Positions 11,955-22,905 of a stretch of 64,000 bases of DNA are shown here, piece by piece. Origin of the DNA: Eublepharis macularius (taxonomy: Eukaryota > Chordata > Lepidosauria > Squamata > Eublepharidae); NCBI RefSeq assembly GCF_028583425.1, contig NC_072792.1:158912676-158976675 (forward strand), written 5' to 3'. Below the pieces are notes generated by a model that was given only the letters and a program-made list of their open reading frames with translations, was not told the DNA's origin and ran no database searches. The number at the start of each line of letters is the position of its first letter. Positions within the stretch are counted from its first letter, which is position 1. The position numbers were made by a program, and so were the translations under genes.

Positions 11955-12124
11955 TTAGACAACAGTCACCTCTAGGTTAGATTACTGTAATGCGCTCTAT
12001 GCTGGGCTTCTGAGTCTGATCCGGAGATCGCAGTTGGTTCAAAATGCAGCAGCACGTTTCATCACCAGAGTGCCAAGTGGTACACAAATAACACCGGTAT
12101 TGCATCAGCTGCATTGGTTGCGAG

Positions 12125-12240
12125 TAGAGGTGTGCAAAGGCACACCGTTTCGGGTTTCTCGTTTCGGGTTTACCCGAAACGAAAATCCGTTTCGGAAACA
12201 GCAACCGTTTCGGGTTGTTTTGGGTTTTTTCAATGGGAAA
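12125..12240. repeat. Left subterminal region of the hAT element
   Basis: After the terminal repeat, CGTTTCGGGTT occurs three times on one strand and ACCCGAAACG on the other within 100 bp. The right end (21460-21577) repeats the same motif in both orientations. Clustered subterminal motifs are where hAT transposases bind in studied elements; that role here is inferred. Confidence 0.75.
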
Positions 12241-12479
12241 ATGCCTCCATCTTCCCGGACGCCTGGGGGAGGCATTTTCCCATCGAATGAAACCAAAATT
12301 CCTCTAACTCCTCTCTAACAACCCCCCAAGTTTCAGACCAATTGGACTTTGGGGGGCCATATTATGGCCCCCCAAACCAGGTCCCCCTATCTTCGCCTAA
12401 GAGAGGGAAGAGTGAACATATTGTTAGCGTGCTACTGCTAATCTTCTTCATTATTTCCTATGGGGAAAAAATGAAGAGG

Positions 12480-12760
12480 CAGGCTTGTCTTGCCAGGGGT
12501 GGCATTTTGCATGCAAAATGCCCCCCAACCCTCTGGGGCCCCTCTCCCACCTCTACTCCCACCCCCCACCAAGGCTCAGCCTGCTCCCACTTGGGGGGGG
12601 GCATTGCATGGCCTCCCCAAGTAGGTGCTCTTTTCTCCACCAATTCCACCTGGGGGAGGCTTGTCTTGGCAGAGGTGGCATTTTGCATGCAAAATGCCCC
12701 CCAACCCTCTGGGTCCCTTCTCCCACCTCTACTCCCACCCCCACCTCATGCATTCCTTAT
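12480..12760. repeat. Tandem duplication of about 180 bp inside the hAT element
   Basis: GGCATTTTGCATGCAAAATG occurs at about 12501 and 12678, each followed by CCCCCCAACCCTCTGGG and the same CCCACCTCTACTCCCACC run. The part GGCTCAGCCTGCTCCCACTT, with GCATTGCATGGCCTCCCC, recurs at 14678-14735. The palindrome TTTTGCATGCAAAA is at the core of each copy. Confidence 0.85.
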
Positions 12761-12879
12761 TAACAATCAAGAAATCTGGAGTTTACTATCACGTGCATGT
12801 CAGTCCCTCAAAGACTGAAGTACTATGGAGTTAAAGAACCATTCACACTTTGAATTCTACAGATCCTCAGACACAATTA

Positions 12880-13195
12880 GGGATCCATTTCCCCTGGTGG
12901 GGGATCCCCCACTCCCACCTTTCGCCCCCTGTCACTGCTTACCTGGCTGGCAGGGGGAAAGGCAGGGAATGAGCCTTCTGGGTACACTCCTGGGGCTGAT
13001 GCGATGATGTCACTGATGTCATCGTGCTGCCCTGAGAGTATTCCTGTGCTTTGCAGCGGGCTGATTTGGGCCCTAAACAGGCCGAAACAGGATCATTTGG
13101 GGCCCAAATCAGCCTGCTGTGAAGTATGTGTGCTCCCCAGCCTTGTGTGATGACATCACTTCCTAGAAGAGACATCATCATGCCAGTGCAGGGCC
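12880..13195. mobile_element. Short nonautonomous element inside the hAT element
   Basis: It contains GCTTACCTGGCTGGCAGG, paired ATGATGTCACTGATG and GTGATGACATCACTTCC blocks, and an inner inverted repeat around GGCCCAAATCAG. It resembles the elements at 9660 and 44810. Limits are approximate. Confidence 0.45.
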
Positions 13196-13523
13196 ATGAA
13201 ATGATCATGCATGTGTGAACAGACCCTAAGCATCCTCTAGGCTTTAGTAATGGTGTAGTAATGTTAACAATGTTTACACACACATTATATATAGAGAGAG
13301 ACAGAGAAGGAGGGAGGCACTGAATCAAGATTATAGCATCTACTTTACAGTCCCCTTCCAAAGCCAGGGCAGCATTAGAACAATGCCCCTTCCCCCCCAA
13401 CCTGAGCCTTAGAACCAGTTTGCAGTGACTGGCCTATGCATCATACTCATTTTTGAGCCACAGCCAAGTTGTGTGCTTTTTGGAGAAGAATGGTTAAGGT
13501 GGTGGGGTATACCCATTTAAAGA

Positions 13524-13645
13524 TATCCAGCGTAGTGCAATGGCTAGAGTGTTGGACTAGAATCTGGGAGACTCTGATCCTGTGGCTTGGAGGCTTGCTG
13601 GATGATCTCGGCTCTGCTAATGTAACACATAGGGTTGTTGTTATC
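13524..13645 (+). mobile_element. tRNA-like SINE fragment inside the hAT element
   Basis: AATGGCTAGAGTGTTGGACT and CTGGGAGACTCTGATCC match the head of the SINE at 47718. It is truncated on the right near 13645. Confidence 0.6.
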
Positions 13646-14206
13646 AGAGGCAGTCTTAGTTATTCTGGGGCCCTGGGAAAATGTTCACGACAGGGCCCCA
13701 GAATCAGTGCCGCCCCACCACTGGCTCCTTGCCAAGGCCAAGCAATGGGTGGCCCTTGCCCTATGTGGAGTGGGCAGGAGCTCCTGCTGCCGCCATTTCC
13801 AGTTTGTTGCCTAGGCCCCAGATAGAGTAGGCAGGAGTGTGTTGTCTTCCTTCCCCCCCCTCCACCTCCTTCAACTAGTAGGCCATTGGTGGATGAAGTC
13901 ACTCCCAATGTGGGGCCTGGAGCAGCTGTCTATTGTTATAGCCTGTTTGTTATGAGGATAAAACAAAGCAAGGGAGAACAATACTGTAAACCACTATAGG
14001 TTTCCAGGGGGGAGTAAAACAGGGCATAAGTAACTAAACAAGTAACTGAATAAAATACAGCCCAATGCCACTGCTGTTTCAAACCCATTTTTGCTGATGG
14101 ATTGACTTCCATTGGCATCACTGAACTTGGAAGCAGGAACCAGAAAGTGTTCCATGGGGGCTACACCTACCGTGCCAAGGCTATGAGTACAGAAATGAGG
14201 TCTCTG

Positions 14207-14432
14207 TAGGGTTGCAAACTCTGGCCTTGGAATTTCCTGGCAATTTGGGGGTGGGACTTGAGGAAAGGGAAATCTGAGTAGGGATTTCCCCTAGAATCCA
14301 TGGTCAATTTTGCCCTCTAAAGAGTTTGCCCTTGGAAGCTGCCATTTTCTCCAGGGAACTACTCTCTGTAGCCTGAAGATGGGTTGTGATTCCAGGAGAA
14401 CTCCAGGCCCTACCTGGAAGTTGGCAACCCTT
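14207..14432 (+). mobile_element. Short hAT-type element (TAGGGTTGC family)
   Basis: The ends are TAGGGTTGCAAACT and AGTTGGCAACCCTT. The body matches other copies: GGAATTTCCTGG, TTTTCTCCAGGGAACT and GATTCCAGGAGAACTCCAGG. No clean target duplication is visible for this copy. Confidence 0.75.
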
Positions 14433-15659
14433 GGCCTGTTCCAGAGAAAGCTGGCAAAGGAGGGCCAGCAACTGATAGAGGCATGGAAGCCCTCACCAAG
14501 ACAGTAGCCGGGGCCTACTTGGGAACAAAGGACTACCAGGGAATAAAGTCTTATGGATGAGGAGAAGCTAGGGAAGGGAAAGAAGAAATGAACATTGTTT
14601 GGGAGAGCTGTTGATCACAGGCAGAAGGAAAGAGAGGCCAAGGAGGAAGGCTGCCATGAGGGTTCCTTGCTAGTTGAAGGCTCAGCCTGCTCCCACTTGG
14701 GGGGGCCATTGCATGGCCTCCCCAAGTAGGTGCTCTCAGCCCCCAAAGTCCACCCCCTACTGCCCCATACAAACCCAATTCCCCCCCAGCTGCCACACAC
14801 AGACCCAAATCCCCACATTAGCCCCTCACAGACCCAAATCCACCCCCAGCTGCCCCACACCCATAACCCCAGGAACAGGCTGACCAGCCCTCCCCCTTTG
14901 TTCCCTATGCTGGGAACTTCTAAACTCTCTTTCCCAGGGCAATTCCGCACAGCCTAGGTGGTGGGCACAATGGGGGGGCACACTTCTGAGTGCCAACTTG
15001 TCCCTGGGAAAGAGCACCTGACACACAGACAACCACCCCCTGACCCCCCCCCCCTACAGAGAAGGCTGGCCAGCCTGCCCCATTGTTCCCTATGCTGGGA
15101 ACCAACTTCACATCAAAGAATGAAGCGCACACACACAATGATTCAAGTTTAAAAAACTTTATTTTCTCACTTCCAAAGTACAATAGGTCAACACATCACG
15201 GCAAATCACACTAACCGTCCCCCACACAAAAGGACAACACAATTCACTACACATCAGAGAATCTTAAAAAAATTATTTTAACAAACTCTAAATTTTTGAA
15301 CAGATTCAGGTTACATAGTAGGAGGGCACAACAGGGCATGGAAAAAGAAGTCCACTAGACAAGATTAACATAACTACTAGCTTCATACAACCATCCCTCC
15401 ATAACCAAACTTAATTGGGGGAAACCACTGCAACAAGGTCCAGCAGAACCAATGTCATTTCCTGCGGCTATGCTTTCAGTTCAGCCACAAAAAGCTGGAC
15501 TGGGCACTGCCAAGGCACTGGACAGTGGTATTTCTGGAGCAGTGTTGCAGAGGTTTCCCCCCACCCCCACACCAGCCTCAGCATTTACCTGGAAACATCT
15601 GCGAGAGATCATCATTGGCTGGTGCCCAGCCCCAACTCTTCCCGCATTTCCCCCCCACA

Positions 15660-16045
15660 GCAAACCAAACAGTAACATTTTTCAACTTTTTTTTTTTGGT
15701 TTTTTTTTACATGAACATTTCATCAACTTTGAAAAAACATTATTACAACTTTTGTTGTTGTTTTTTTTATACATGAACATTCCATCAACTTTGAAAAAAC
15801 ATTATTACAACTTTTTTTTGTTGTTTTTTTATACATGAACATTTCATCAACTTTGAAAAAACATTATTACAACTTTTTTGTTGTTTTTTTTATACATGAA
15901 CATTTCAACTTTGAAAAAACATTATTACAACTTTTTTTTTTGGTTTTTTTTTTTATACGTGAACATTCCATCAACTTTGAAAAAACATTATTACAACTTT
16001 TTGGGTTTTTTTTTTTAAACAAAGATTTCAACTGTGAAAAACATT
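15660..16045. repeat. Tandem repeat, unit about 62 bp, 5-6 copies
   Basis: The phrase CATCAACTTTGAAAAAACAT, then TATTACAACTTTTT, recurs with starts near 15721, 15783, 15846, 15906 (shortened) and 15969. Each copy carries a poly(T) stretch and ATACATGAACATT. It lies downstream of the transposase gene, inside the hAT element. Confidence 0.88.
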
Positions 16046-16389
16046 TTAAACATTCAAAACAGCAGGATCTGACATTTTCCCATTCCCTAATCCCCACCTA
16101 AGCAATCCCTTTCTAACCTATTTCTCCCTCCAGTGGCAATGCCTGTTTCTGGGGCATTATTTTTCAGAATAAATTTGGTCCCACAGGGTCTGTCTCAGTG
16201 CTGGGAGATGTTTTGAATTCCCTTGTGGGGGGCTTTCAAACTGCTGGGTGGATTCCCTTTGCCACTGGTTCCTAACCACCCTCCCTCTACTGGCCGGTTT
16301 TAACTGCGTCTACAGGGTTTTATGCAGGGGAGAGCGTGATTCCAAAGGATTGGACTCGCAGAGGATGCAGGCCACAAGTTGGGCTCACC

Positions 16390-18624
16390 TCAGTCACTCT
16401 GGAAGTCCAGTCCTGAGAAATCGAAGAGGCGAGAGTTGACCTTCAGGAAGGTCAACTGTTTGACTCTCCATGGGAGAAGGTGAGTGCGATGTGGGCCAAC
16501 AATGTCGCCCGCATGAGAAAAGACGCGCTCGCTCTCCACGCTCGTCGGAGGACATGAGAGCAGCCTCTGCGCCTCGAGGGAGAGGTCCAGCCAGACCGAC
16601 TCCTTCTTGGCCCAGTAGCTGAGCGGATCGGCGGAGAGCAACTCGCAGGGCTCTGCGAGGTAGTCCCTGACCATTGCCTCCGCCGGATCCTCTCTCATGG
16701 TCCTCACGACCCCAGAGGGGACGAGGGCCCACCGGAGCATCTCCATCTCCATCGGCACTCCGGTGGTGGCCGTGGGGGGGGGGGGGCCTGCGCAGAGGGG
16801 GCATCAGAGGGACCCGCACGGCAGGGCCCCTCTCACATCCCCCCTGTCGAGAGGTGCCCCCTCTCGGCCTGCCTGCGCCTCACCCACGAGCAGAGGGTGT
16901 TTCTGGCTTGGGTGAGGTTCCCGTCCCGCTCGGCGAAATTGCCCTTTATGCGTGGGTCACACATGGTCGCCAACATGTATGACTCGACCTGCATGAGAGG
17001 AGTTAACCTGGCAGCTATGCCATGCTGCAGCCTTCTCACCAGTGCATGCAGCGCTGGAACAAGGTCAGCACGGGGCGCGACCCAGTCTGCAAGGGTGGCC
17101 AGATTCCTCTGGAGCGTGTGCACCAGGGGAATGACCAGACCGAGGGTTGCCGTGTCTGACGAGACCGCCACAGTGAAGTCCTTGAAGGGCTTCAGGACCT
17201 CCACTGTCTGGGTGACGGTGAGCCAATCCTCCCAGCTGAACTCACCCACCTGACTCGCACCGTGGTTCTCGGAGAGCCACGTGTGCGGTGCGGCCTGCTG
17301 CTCCACCAAGTGCTCAAGCTTCGCGCAGGTGGAGTTCCAGCGAGTGCTCATGTCAGTGATCAGAGCATGCTCCGGCACACCTGTCCTGACCTGTGTCTGG
17401 CGCAGTTCGTGCGTGGCTTTCACGCTGCACGAGAAGTGACCCGTGAGCCTCCGACATTTCTGGATCAGTAACTGGAGTTCACGAGTCCGGGTATCAAGGG
17501 TTCCTTCGAGGAGCCCATCCCCAGCGCATCTCTCACCACTAGGTGAAGTTTGTGAGCCGCACAGTAGATGCACTCTCAGCTCACTAGATGCGCCGCTGCC
17601 CTCATGTTCTTGCCACTGTCCATCACCATGCATCCCACGGTGGCGGGTCCCTGGCCTACCCACTCTTCCAATTGTCTCCTCAAGGTGGCAGCGATGTTCT
17701 CCGCCATGTGGGACACGTCGAGCACCTCGGCGTGAAGCAAGGCCTTGAAGTAGCCGGCCCGGCGGTCTCCCATCCTTCCCTGCCTTGCTGTGCTAGGCAC
17801 CTCCCCCCGGCCCCCACCCACAACCGCCTCAGGTTCCCACCAGTGAGCAGTAAGCGAGAGGTACGCTTGCTGCACACTTGGGCGGGTCCAGATGTCGGAT
17901 GTGAAGTGCACAGTTCTCCCGGCAACCCGGGACAGCTGTGCCTTCACATGGTCCCTGGCAGCCCTGTAAAACGAAGGCACCACCGATCTGCTCAACGTCG
18001 TGCGAGCAGGGACGGCGTACCAGGGAAAGAAATCGTGGAGCAGCCCTGAGAAGCCGAAGTCTTCTACTATGGAAAACAGTCTCCCATCCACTGCTACCAT
18101 GTTGACAATGTGGCGCGTGAGGCACCGGCTCGCCCTCTGGATCCCCTCTCTGGGCACACTAGGGCCCTGCGTACCAAGCATCTTCGGGAGAGAGGCTTGG
18201 CGTCCCTTCCCTACAGGAACCCTTGGGGGGAGAGCACCAGAGGAGCCTGCCTTCTTCTGGCTAGCTGGCGGCCGTGTGGTGCCACTTGAACTTTCCCCCC
18301 GAAGAAGCACTGCCTGGTGGTGCCTCTTCATGTGGGACCTCATCCCAGACGAGGAGAGATGCAGCACATCTCTGCCACGGCTGCTCGGGGATCCTCCATT
18401 GTCTGGAAGTGCTTCCAGATTTCGGAGTAACAGGCCGGCCCACACTTCACAGGAGAAGCGCTTTCGGGCCCACCCTGAGGCACCTCCTGTGAGGTGCTCT
18501 GGCCGGACACACCGTGTCCCACTCTCAGACAGGCAGTCGGGGATGGACGAGGCTGAAGGGGCAGAGATGTGGGCTCTTCCACCACAGTCTCTGCCTCTTC
18601 CTCCTGCATCCTCTCCTCCTGCAC
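16390..18624 (-). pseudogene. hAT transposase, disabled
   Basis: The product would cut and paste the surrounding element. Reading on the minus strand, the N-terminus has a BED-type zinc finger: SEIWKHF near 18425, AEMCC, then, after a frame change near 18360, MRSHMKRHH. The RNase-H-like core follows (18250-16850) with TSDIWT, MDSGKN and CAAHKLHLVV. The C-terminal hATC dimerisation block at about 16560-16390 has TSVESERVFSHAG and LPWRVKQLTFLKVN. Damage includes an in-frame TGA at 17576-17578 directly before the CAAH block, frame changes near 18360 and 17520, and another between about 16850 and 16760. The gene therefore cannot give a full-length enzyme. The BED finger plus SERVFSxAG points to the Ac-like hAT group; subgroup not determined. 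Confidence 0.88.
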
Positions 18625-19400
18625 AGCCGCAAGAGGCCTGCTGCTGGCCTCAGAGGAAACTGGGGTGGATCGCCCCAGGGGGGGGGTCTCACAGGCAGTT
18701 CCTCCAACATCCTCCGGGTTCCTGGGGTGATCGTGAGAGATGGAAAAGTCACATGCCCCACGTCCATCCCAGGAGACACCACATGCTGCCCCTCCTCCAG
18801 CAGCTGGCTCGCAACCACTGGAGGAGGAGGAGGAGCCTCAGCAGCAGGCCCCTGCCCAGTGCCAGCCCCTGCCTCACGCACCTGGGTTGGGGGTGGCCCT
18901 CCAGCAGCTGCCTCAGGAAAGAGAGTCTTGCGAACCCTCTTCCTGTCACCAGAAGCCAGGCTGGTGAATGGCAGCAGCGCAGGGGAGGGCCTCCTCTGCT
19001 CAGATGGGGGGGCTGCCGCAGCAGTCCCCCTCTCCCTCCCCTCCTCCCATCTAGATTTCTCCCTAGCCTTTCCCCCGGGGCCCCTCTCTGCTTTCCTCTC
19101 TGACATGCTTTCCCCTCCCGAAATCTACCCTAACTAATCAGAAAACCTTGGGAAAACAAAGGTCAACTTTGTTTTCGAGACCTAACTTACCTGCTCTAAA
19201 TCTGTGTTTCTGGTGGCTCTGTGACTTGGAGATGAACAATCAAGTGCCTTTTTAAGCGACCCTATTTATGTCGGGGAACCTGAGCCTGCCGAACAGCTGA
19301 ATTCCTCTGGAATTGAGCTGGCCCTAAACCCCAATAACAGGTGACACAGCCTTAGACACTCACACACTAGTATGCCCGGGCCAGCCTGGCACCACCACGG
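18500..19400. other. GC-rich leader region upstream of the hAT transposase
   Basis: The region upstream of the BED finger is GC-rich, with several overlapping ORFs on both strands and no recognisable domain. It may hold the promoter and 5' exon of the transposase. No TATA box or splice site could be assigned with confidence. Confidence 0.35.
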
Positions 19401-19759
19401 GTGCCAGAGATGGGCAGTGGAACCCTAGTTATGGGGGCACTAATGGGAAGCCTATTGACAGCTATTCCAAATTTGTATATATATAGAATTCAAACCTAAC
19501 GCTCACTCACTAATGCTTTTCCTGCTGAGTCCCTATTTAGTTTTTTTAAAAAAACTAGGCTTGGTTTCCCTATCGATTACATTGAGGGCAATTAGCCACT
19601 GAATACCTACCAACTGGCCTACCTACCTAAGACACTATTTAGTGGGAACAATGTTTCTGTGGTGTGTCGGTGTGGGGTGTGGATGTGGTGGTCTGAAGAT
19701 GAGCCTCCCCCCTCCCAAGCTAGCAAGAACCCACCCCTAAGCCCACCCAAATATAAACC

Positions 19760-20960
19760 CGGACTCACTCACCAGTCCTGCAGTCCAGCAATGTTCAGGC
19801 AGTCTTGCAGCTGGTCCTCCTCTCCTCCGCGATGCTGTCAAGAAAGTTGGAATGTTAACAGAGTCAATAACACACGCCGCACACGCAATCCCCAAAAGTC
19901 AAGGCCCCGATCTACAAGTCAAGTCAAGGCACCCCCCCCAGAAAGGCTAGGGCCAACCAGTGGTAAAACACAACACATCCACCCTGCAGAGCAGGCCTGT
20001 GTGCAGGCCCGAAGCTGGCACACTCATTTTTTAGTCCTGGGAAACAGTAGATCAAGCCCACCCCACATTCAAGCATAACAAAGGAAACATTAAAGAAAGA
20101 AAGCACAGCAATCAATACTGAACCCCCCCCCAACCCCCAAACAATGTCCTCTTGCCCAACTAGAAAATGTCCCCCCTAGCCCAAGCCATAAAGACCAAAC
20201 TAAAGCATATGCTAGCAGATTGCCACAGCAGCAGCAATAAGTTCAAAAAACAATTTTTTAAAAAACCCTACCAGTCCTCCTCTCCAGATGTCCAGCAGCA
20301 AAGTTCATCCTCCACACACAGAGGTCTCCAGGCTGATGTCCTCCAAGTGCAGTCCAGTCCAGAAGAGGTCCACGAACGGTCAGCAACCTGTTTGTGAAGC
20401 ATAACTGTGAGTGCCAGGCCAGCTAGCAGAGAGAGGCACCAAAGCCACAGCAGCAGGCCTGTGTGTGGGCCAGAGGCTGGCACACTTGTTCAAGAGCCTG
20501 GTGGGAAGCCTTGGAAGAAGGGGACCAGACACAGCAAAGCAAGCCACACCAATCCAATTTGTGAAGCATAACTGTGAGAGCCAGCCAGAAGAAAGGCACC
20601 AAAGCCACCCAGCAGAGCTTCTGGCCTGTGTAGGCCCAAAGCTGGCACACTCATTTTTTAGGCCTGGGAAACAGTGGATCAAGCCCACCCCACACTCAAG
20701 CATGGCAAAGGAAACATTAAAGAAGGCAAGCACTACAACCAATGCTGAACCCCCCCACCCCCAAACATTGTCTGCCCAACCTGTCCCCCCAGGCCATGCC
20801 AAGAAAGACTAAACTGAAGCATCTTTTTGCAGAGGCAGGCCACAGCAGCACATTACCCAGCATCAATACATTTACAAAACTTAAAAAAAAGGCCTACCAG
20901 GTCTCCTCTCAGGTTGTCCAGCACAGTTGATCCTCCAGGCAGATGTCCTCCAGGTGCAGT
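19760..20960. repeat. Degenerate long direct repeats inside the hAT element
   Basis: AAGCTGGCACACTCATTTTT appears near 20011 and 20640, with a variant (GAGGCTGGCACACTTG) near 20471. GGATCAAGCCCACCCCAC plus an ATTAAAGAA block appears near 20050 and 20677. TTTGTGAAGCATAACTGTGA occurs near 20390 and 20560. TCTCCAGATGTCCAGCAG-type phrases occur near 19790, 20283 and 20905. Offsets of about 500-630 bp suggest two or three diverged copies of a long unit. Confidence 0.75.
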
Positions 20961-22056
20961 CTCTCTCCTCTCTCGGTCAGCAGCAGCAACAGAACTGTTC
21001 CAGACCAGTCTTGCCCCAAATTTAAATCCCCTGCTGCAGCCTCAGTCAAAGATTTGAATCTATTGGCTGGCAGAAGGATGCAGCAGTGGGATTGGTGACT
21101 CCTAAAGTCCCCCCTTCCTTGCCTTACCCCCCCCCACACTCCAACAGTCACCCTCCTCCTGCTCTCCCTCCCCTACCAGTTAATTTTGGTGGGAATCTCT
21201 GCTTCCTGTCACTGCTTTGCAAATGCAAAGTGCAATGCTAGCAATGCACCTTGCATTTGCAAGGCAAAGCAAAGGATTCCCTTTCCTCCTTTGCAAGAGG
21301 GGTGGGGGGTGACAGAAGGAGTGAGTGACTCAATCCTTCTCGCCACCTCCCCTCTTCTAAGAGCCTGCAGGAAGCCTTAGCTTCCAGCAAGATTTTGCTA
21401 GACGCTTGCAAAGACAAACGCCTAGCAAAAACAAAATGGCGATTCTCGGAACCCAAAAAAACCTTGAAACAACCCGAAACGTTTCGGGTTATTTTATTTC
21501 GGATAACCCGAAACAACCCAAAACAAGTTTGTTTCGGGGGTTTTTCGGGTTTCAGAAACCCGAATTGCACACCCCTAGTTGCGAGTGGAGTACCGAATCA
21601 GATTCAAGGTTTTGGTACTAACCTATAAAGCCCTATGTGGACTGGGACCAGCTTATCTGTGGGACTGCCTCTCCCCATATGTGCCCCAGAGGACGCTCCG
21701 ATCAGGGGATAAACAACTATTGGTGGTCCCTGGCCCCAGGGAGGCCCGCCTAGCCTCGACCAGAGCCAGGGCCTTTTTGGTCCTGGCTCCAACCTGGTAG
21801 AACTCTCTGTCTAATGAGACCAGGGCCCAGCAGGATTCACTATCCTTCCGCCGGGCCTACAAGATGGAGATGTTCCACCAGGCCTATGGCTGAGACTGAG
21901 CAGGGCCTCCACTGGACGAATAGAGGAGATCAGGCCCCTCCCTATTAGAGGCATCCACCACTTGGCTTTTTAGGAGATGTTTGGGTGTCAGATTGACTAC
22001 CTTCCTGCTACTATCTTGTATCTTTTAAATATTTATATTACATTGTCTGTTTATTG

Positions 22057-22722
22057 TAGGGTTGCCAGGCCCCCTCGATCTCCCAGCGGGAGACTGGGGC
22101 CTGGCTCTTACCTTGGAGGAGCTCGTGTGTGCACGCGTAAAGCGCGTGCACGTGCTCCTGCAAGCGTAATGACGTCACTTCTGGGAGTGACGCCATCACG
22201 CAGCCCCCGTTTGGGCGCTGATCGGCCCATTGTGGGCCCCTGCGGAGCGCAGGAACGCTCCCACGCCCCACAGGGGCCCACAACGGGCCGAATCCACGCC
22301 AAAACGGGCCCAATTCGCCCCCGTTTGGGCACAGATTGGGTCCGTTTTGACGCGGATTGGGCCCATTTTGGACCCCTGTGGAGCGTGGGAGTGTTTCTGC
22401 GCTCCGCAGGGGCCCGCAACGGGCCAAATCCGTGTCAAAACGGACCTGATCTGTGCCAAAACGGGCATGGATTGGGCCCATTTTGGCACGGATTGGGCCC
22501 GTTGTGGGCCCCTGCAGAGCACAGGAACACTCCTGCGCTCCACAGGGGCCCCAATCCAGGCCAAAACAGGCCTGATCCTGGGGCTGCTGTGCGCAGGGGG
22601 GCGCTGCACCGCAGGGGGCACGCATGGAAGGTGCGGCCCCCCCGCTGGCCAGGTAAGTGGGGAAGGGGGTGGGAGGGTGGGGGTGGGGATCCCCCGCCCC
22701 CACCGGGGGTCTGGCAGCCCTA
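22057..22722. mobile_element. GC-rich hAT-type nonautonomous element with internal repeats
   Basis: The ends are TAGGGTTGCCAGGCCCCC and GGGGGTCTGGCAGCCCTA. Flanks are GTTTATTG (22049-22056) and GTTTATGC (22723-22730), an 8-bp duplication with two differences. The interior repeats phrases such as GCCCATTTTGGACCCCTGTG and GGGCCCACAACGGGCC in both orientations, giving several nested palindromes. Long ORFs crossing it on both strands are a by-product of this composition. Confidence 0.8.
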
Positions 22723-22821
22723 GTTTATGCTGTTTTAAATGTACATTTTATGGAAATGTTTTATGGTAATGTTTTAATTGAATGTAATCTGCCCTGAGCC
22801 TGCCTGTGCGGGGAGGGTAGA

Positions 22822-22822
22822 A

Positions 22823-22904
<82 letters not shown>
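22822..22904. repeat. (AAAT)n microsatellite at the L2 3' end
   Basis: About 20 uninterrupted tetranucleotide copies follow the tail of the L2 element. L2-type LINEs end in short tandem repeats, so this is the expanded element tail. Confidence 0.95.

Positions 22905-22905
<1 letters not shown>

Larger units (their letters stand above)
12125..21577 (-). mobile_element. Complete-ended 9.45-kb hAT DNA transposon
   Basis: The left end is TAGAGGTGTGCAA and the right end, read inward on the minus strand, is TAGGGGTGTGCAA. It is flanked by the 8-bp direct repeat GTTGCGAG (12117-12124 and 21578-21585), the hallmark of hAT insertion. Removing it rejoins the L2 sequence. The subterminal DNA at both ends is packed with CGTTTCGGGTT and its complement. 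Inside are a broken transposase gene (16390-18624, minus), several tandem repeats, and later insertions such as a SINE piece and a short hAT-type element. The length is large for a hAT element, largely from noncoding DNA. Confidence 0.9.
11955..22905 (+). mobile_element. L2-type LINE 3' half, split by hAT and a GC-rich element
   Basis: The L2 block runs 11955-12124, 21578-22056 and 22723-22905. The left piece includes the antecedent of the L2 protein segment ending HWL. The right piece continues it exactly (YRIRFKVLVLTYKALCGLGPA). It ends with a CTGCCCTGAGCC tail and a long (AAAT)n run at 22822-22904. The coding frame is lost. Confidence 0.88.

Noticed and set aside
16697..17748. Plus-strand ORFs of 70-118 aa
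   Set aside because: They are antisense shadows of the hAT transposase pseudogene.
18000..19137. Plus-strand ORFs up to 367 aa opposite the hAT transposase
   Set aside because: They are antisense to the transposase and its GC-rich leader, and the proteins show no recognised motif.
22038..22769. Several overlapping ORFs of 140-250 aa
   Set aside because: They lie in a GC-rich palindromic transposon; both strands are open and none has a domain.
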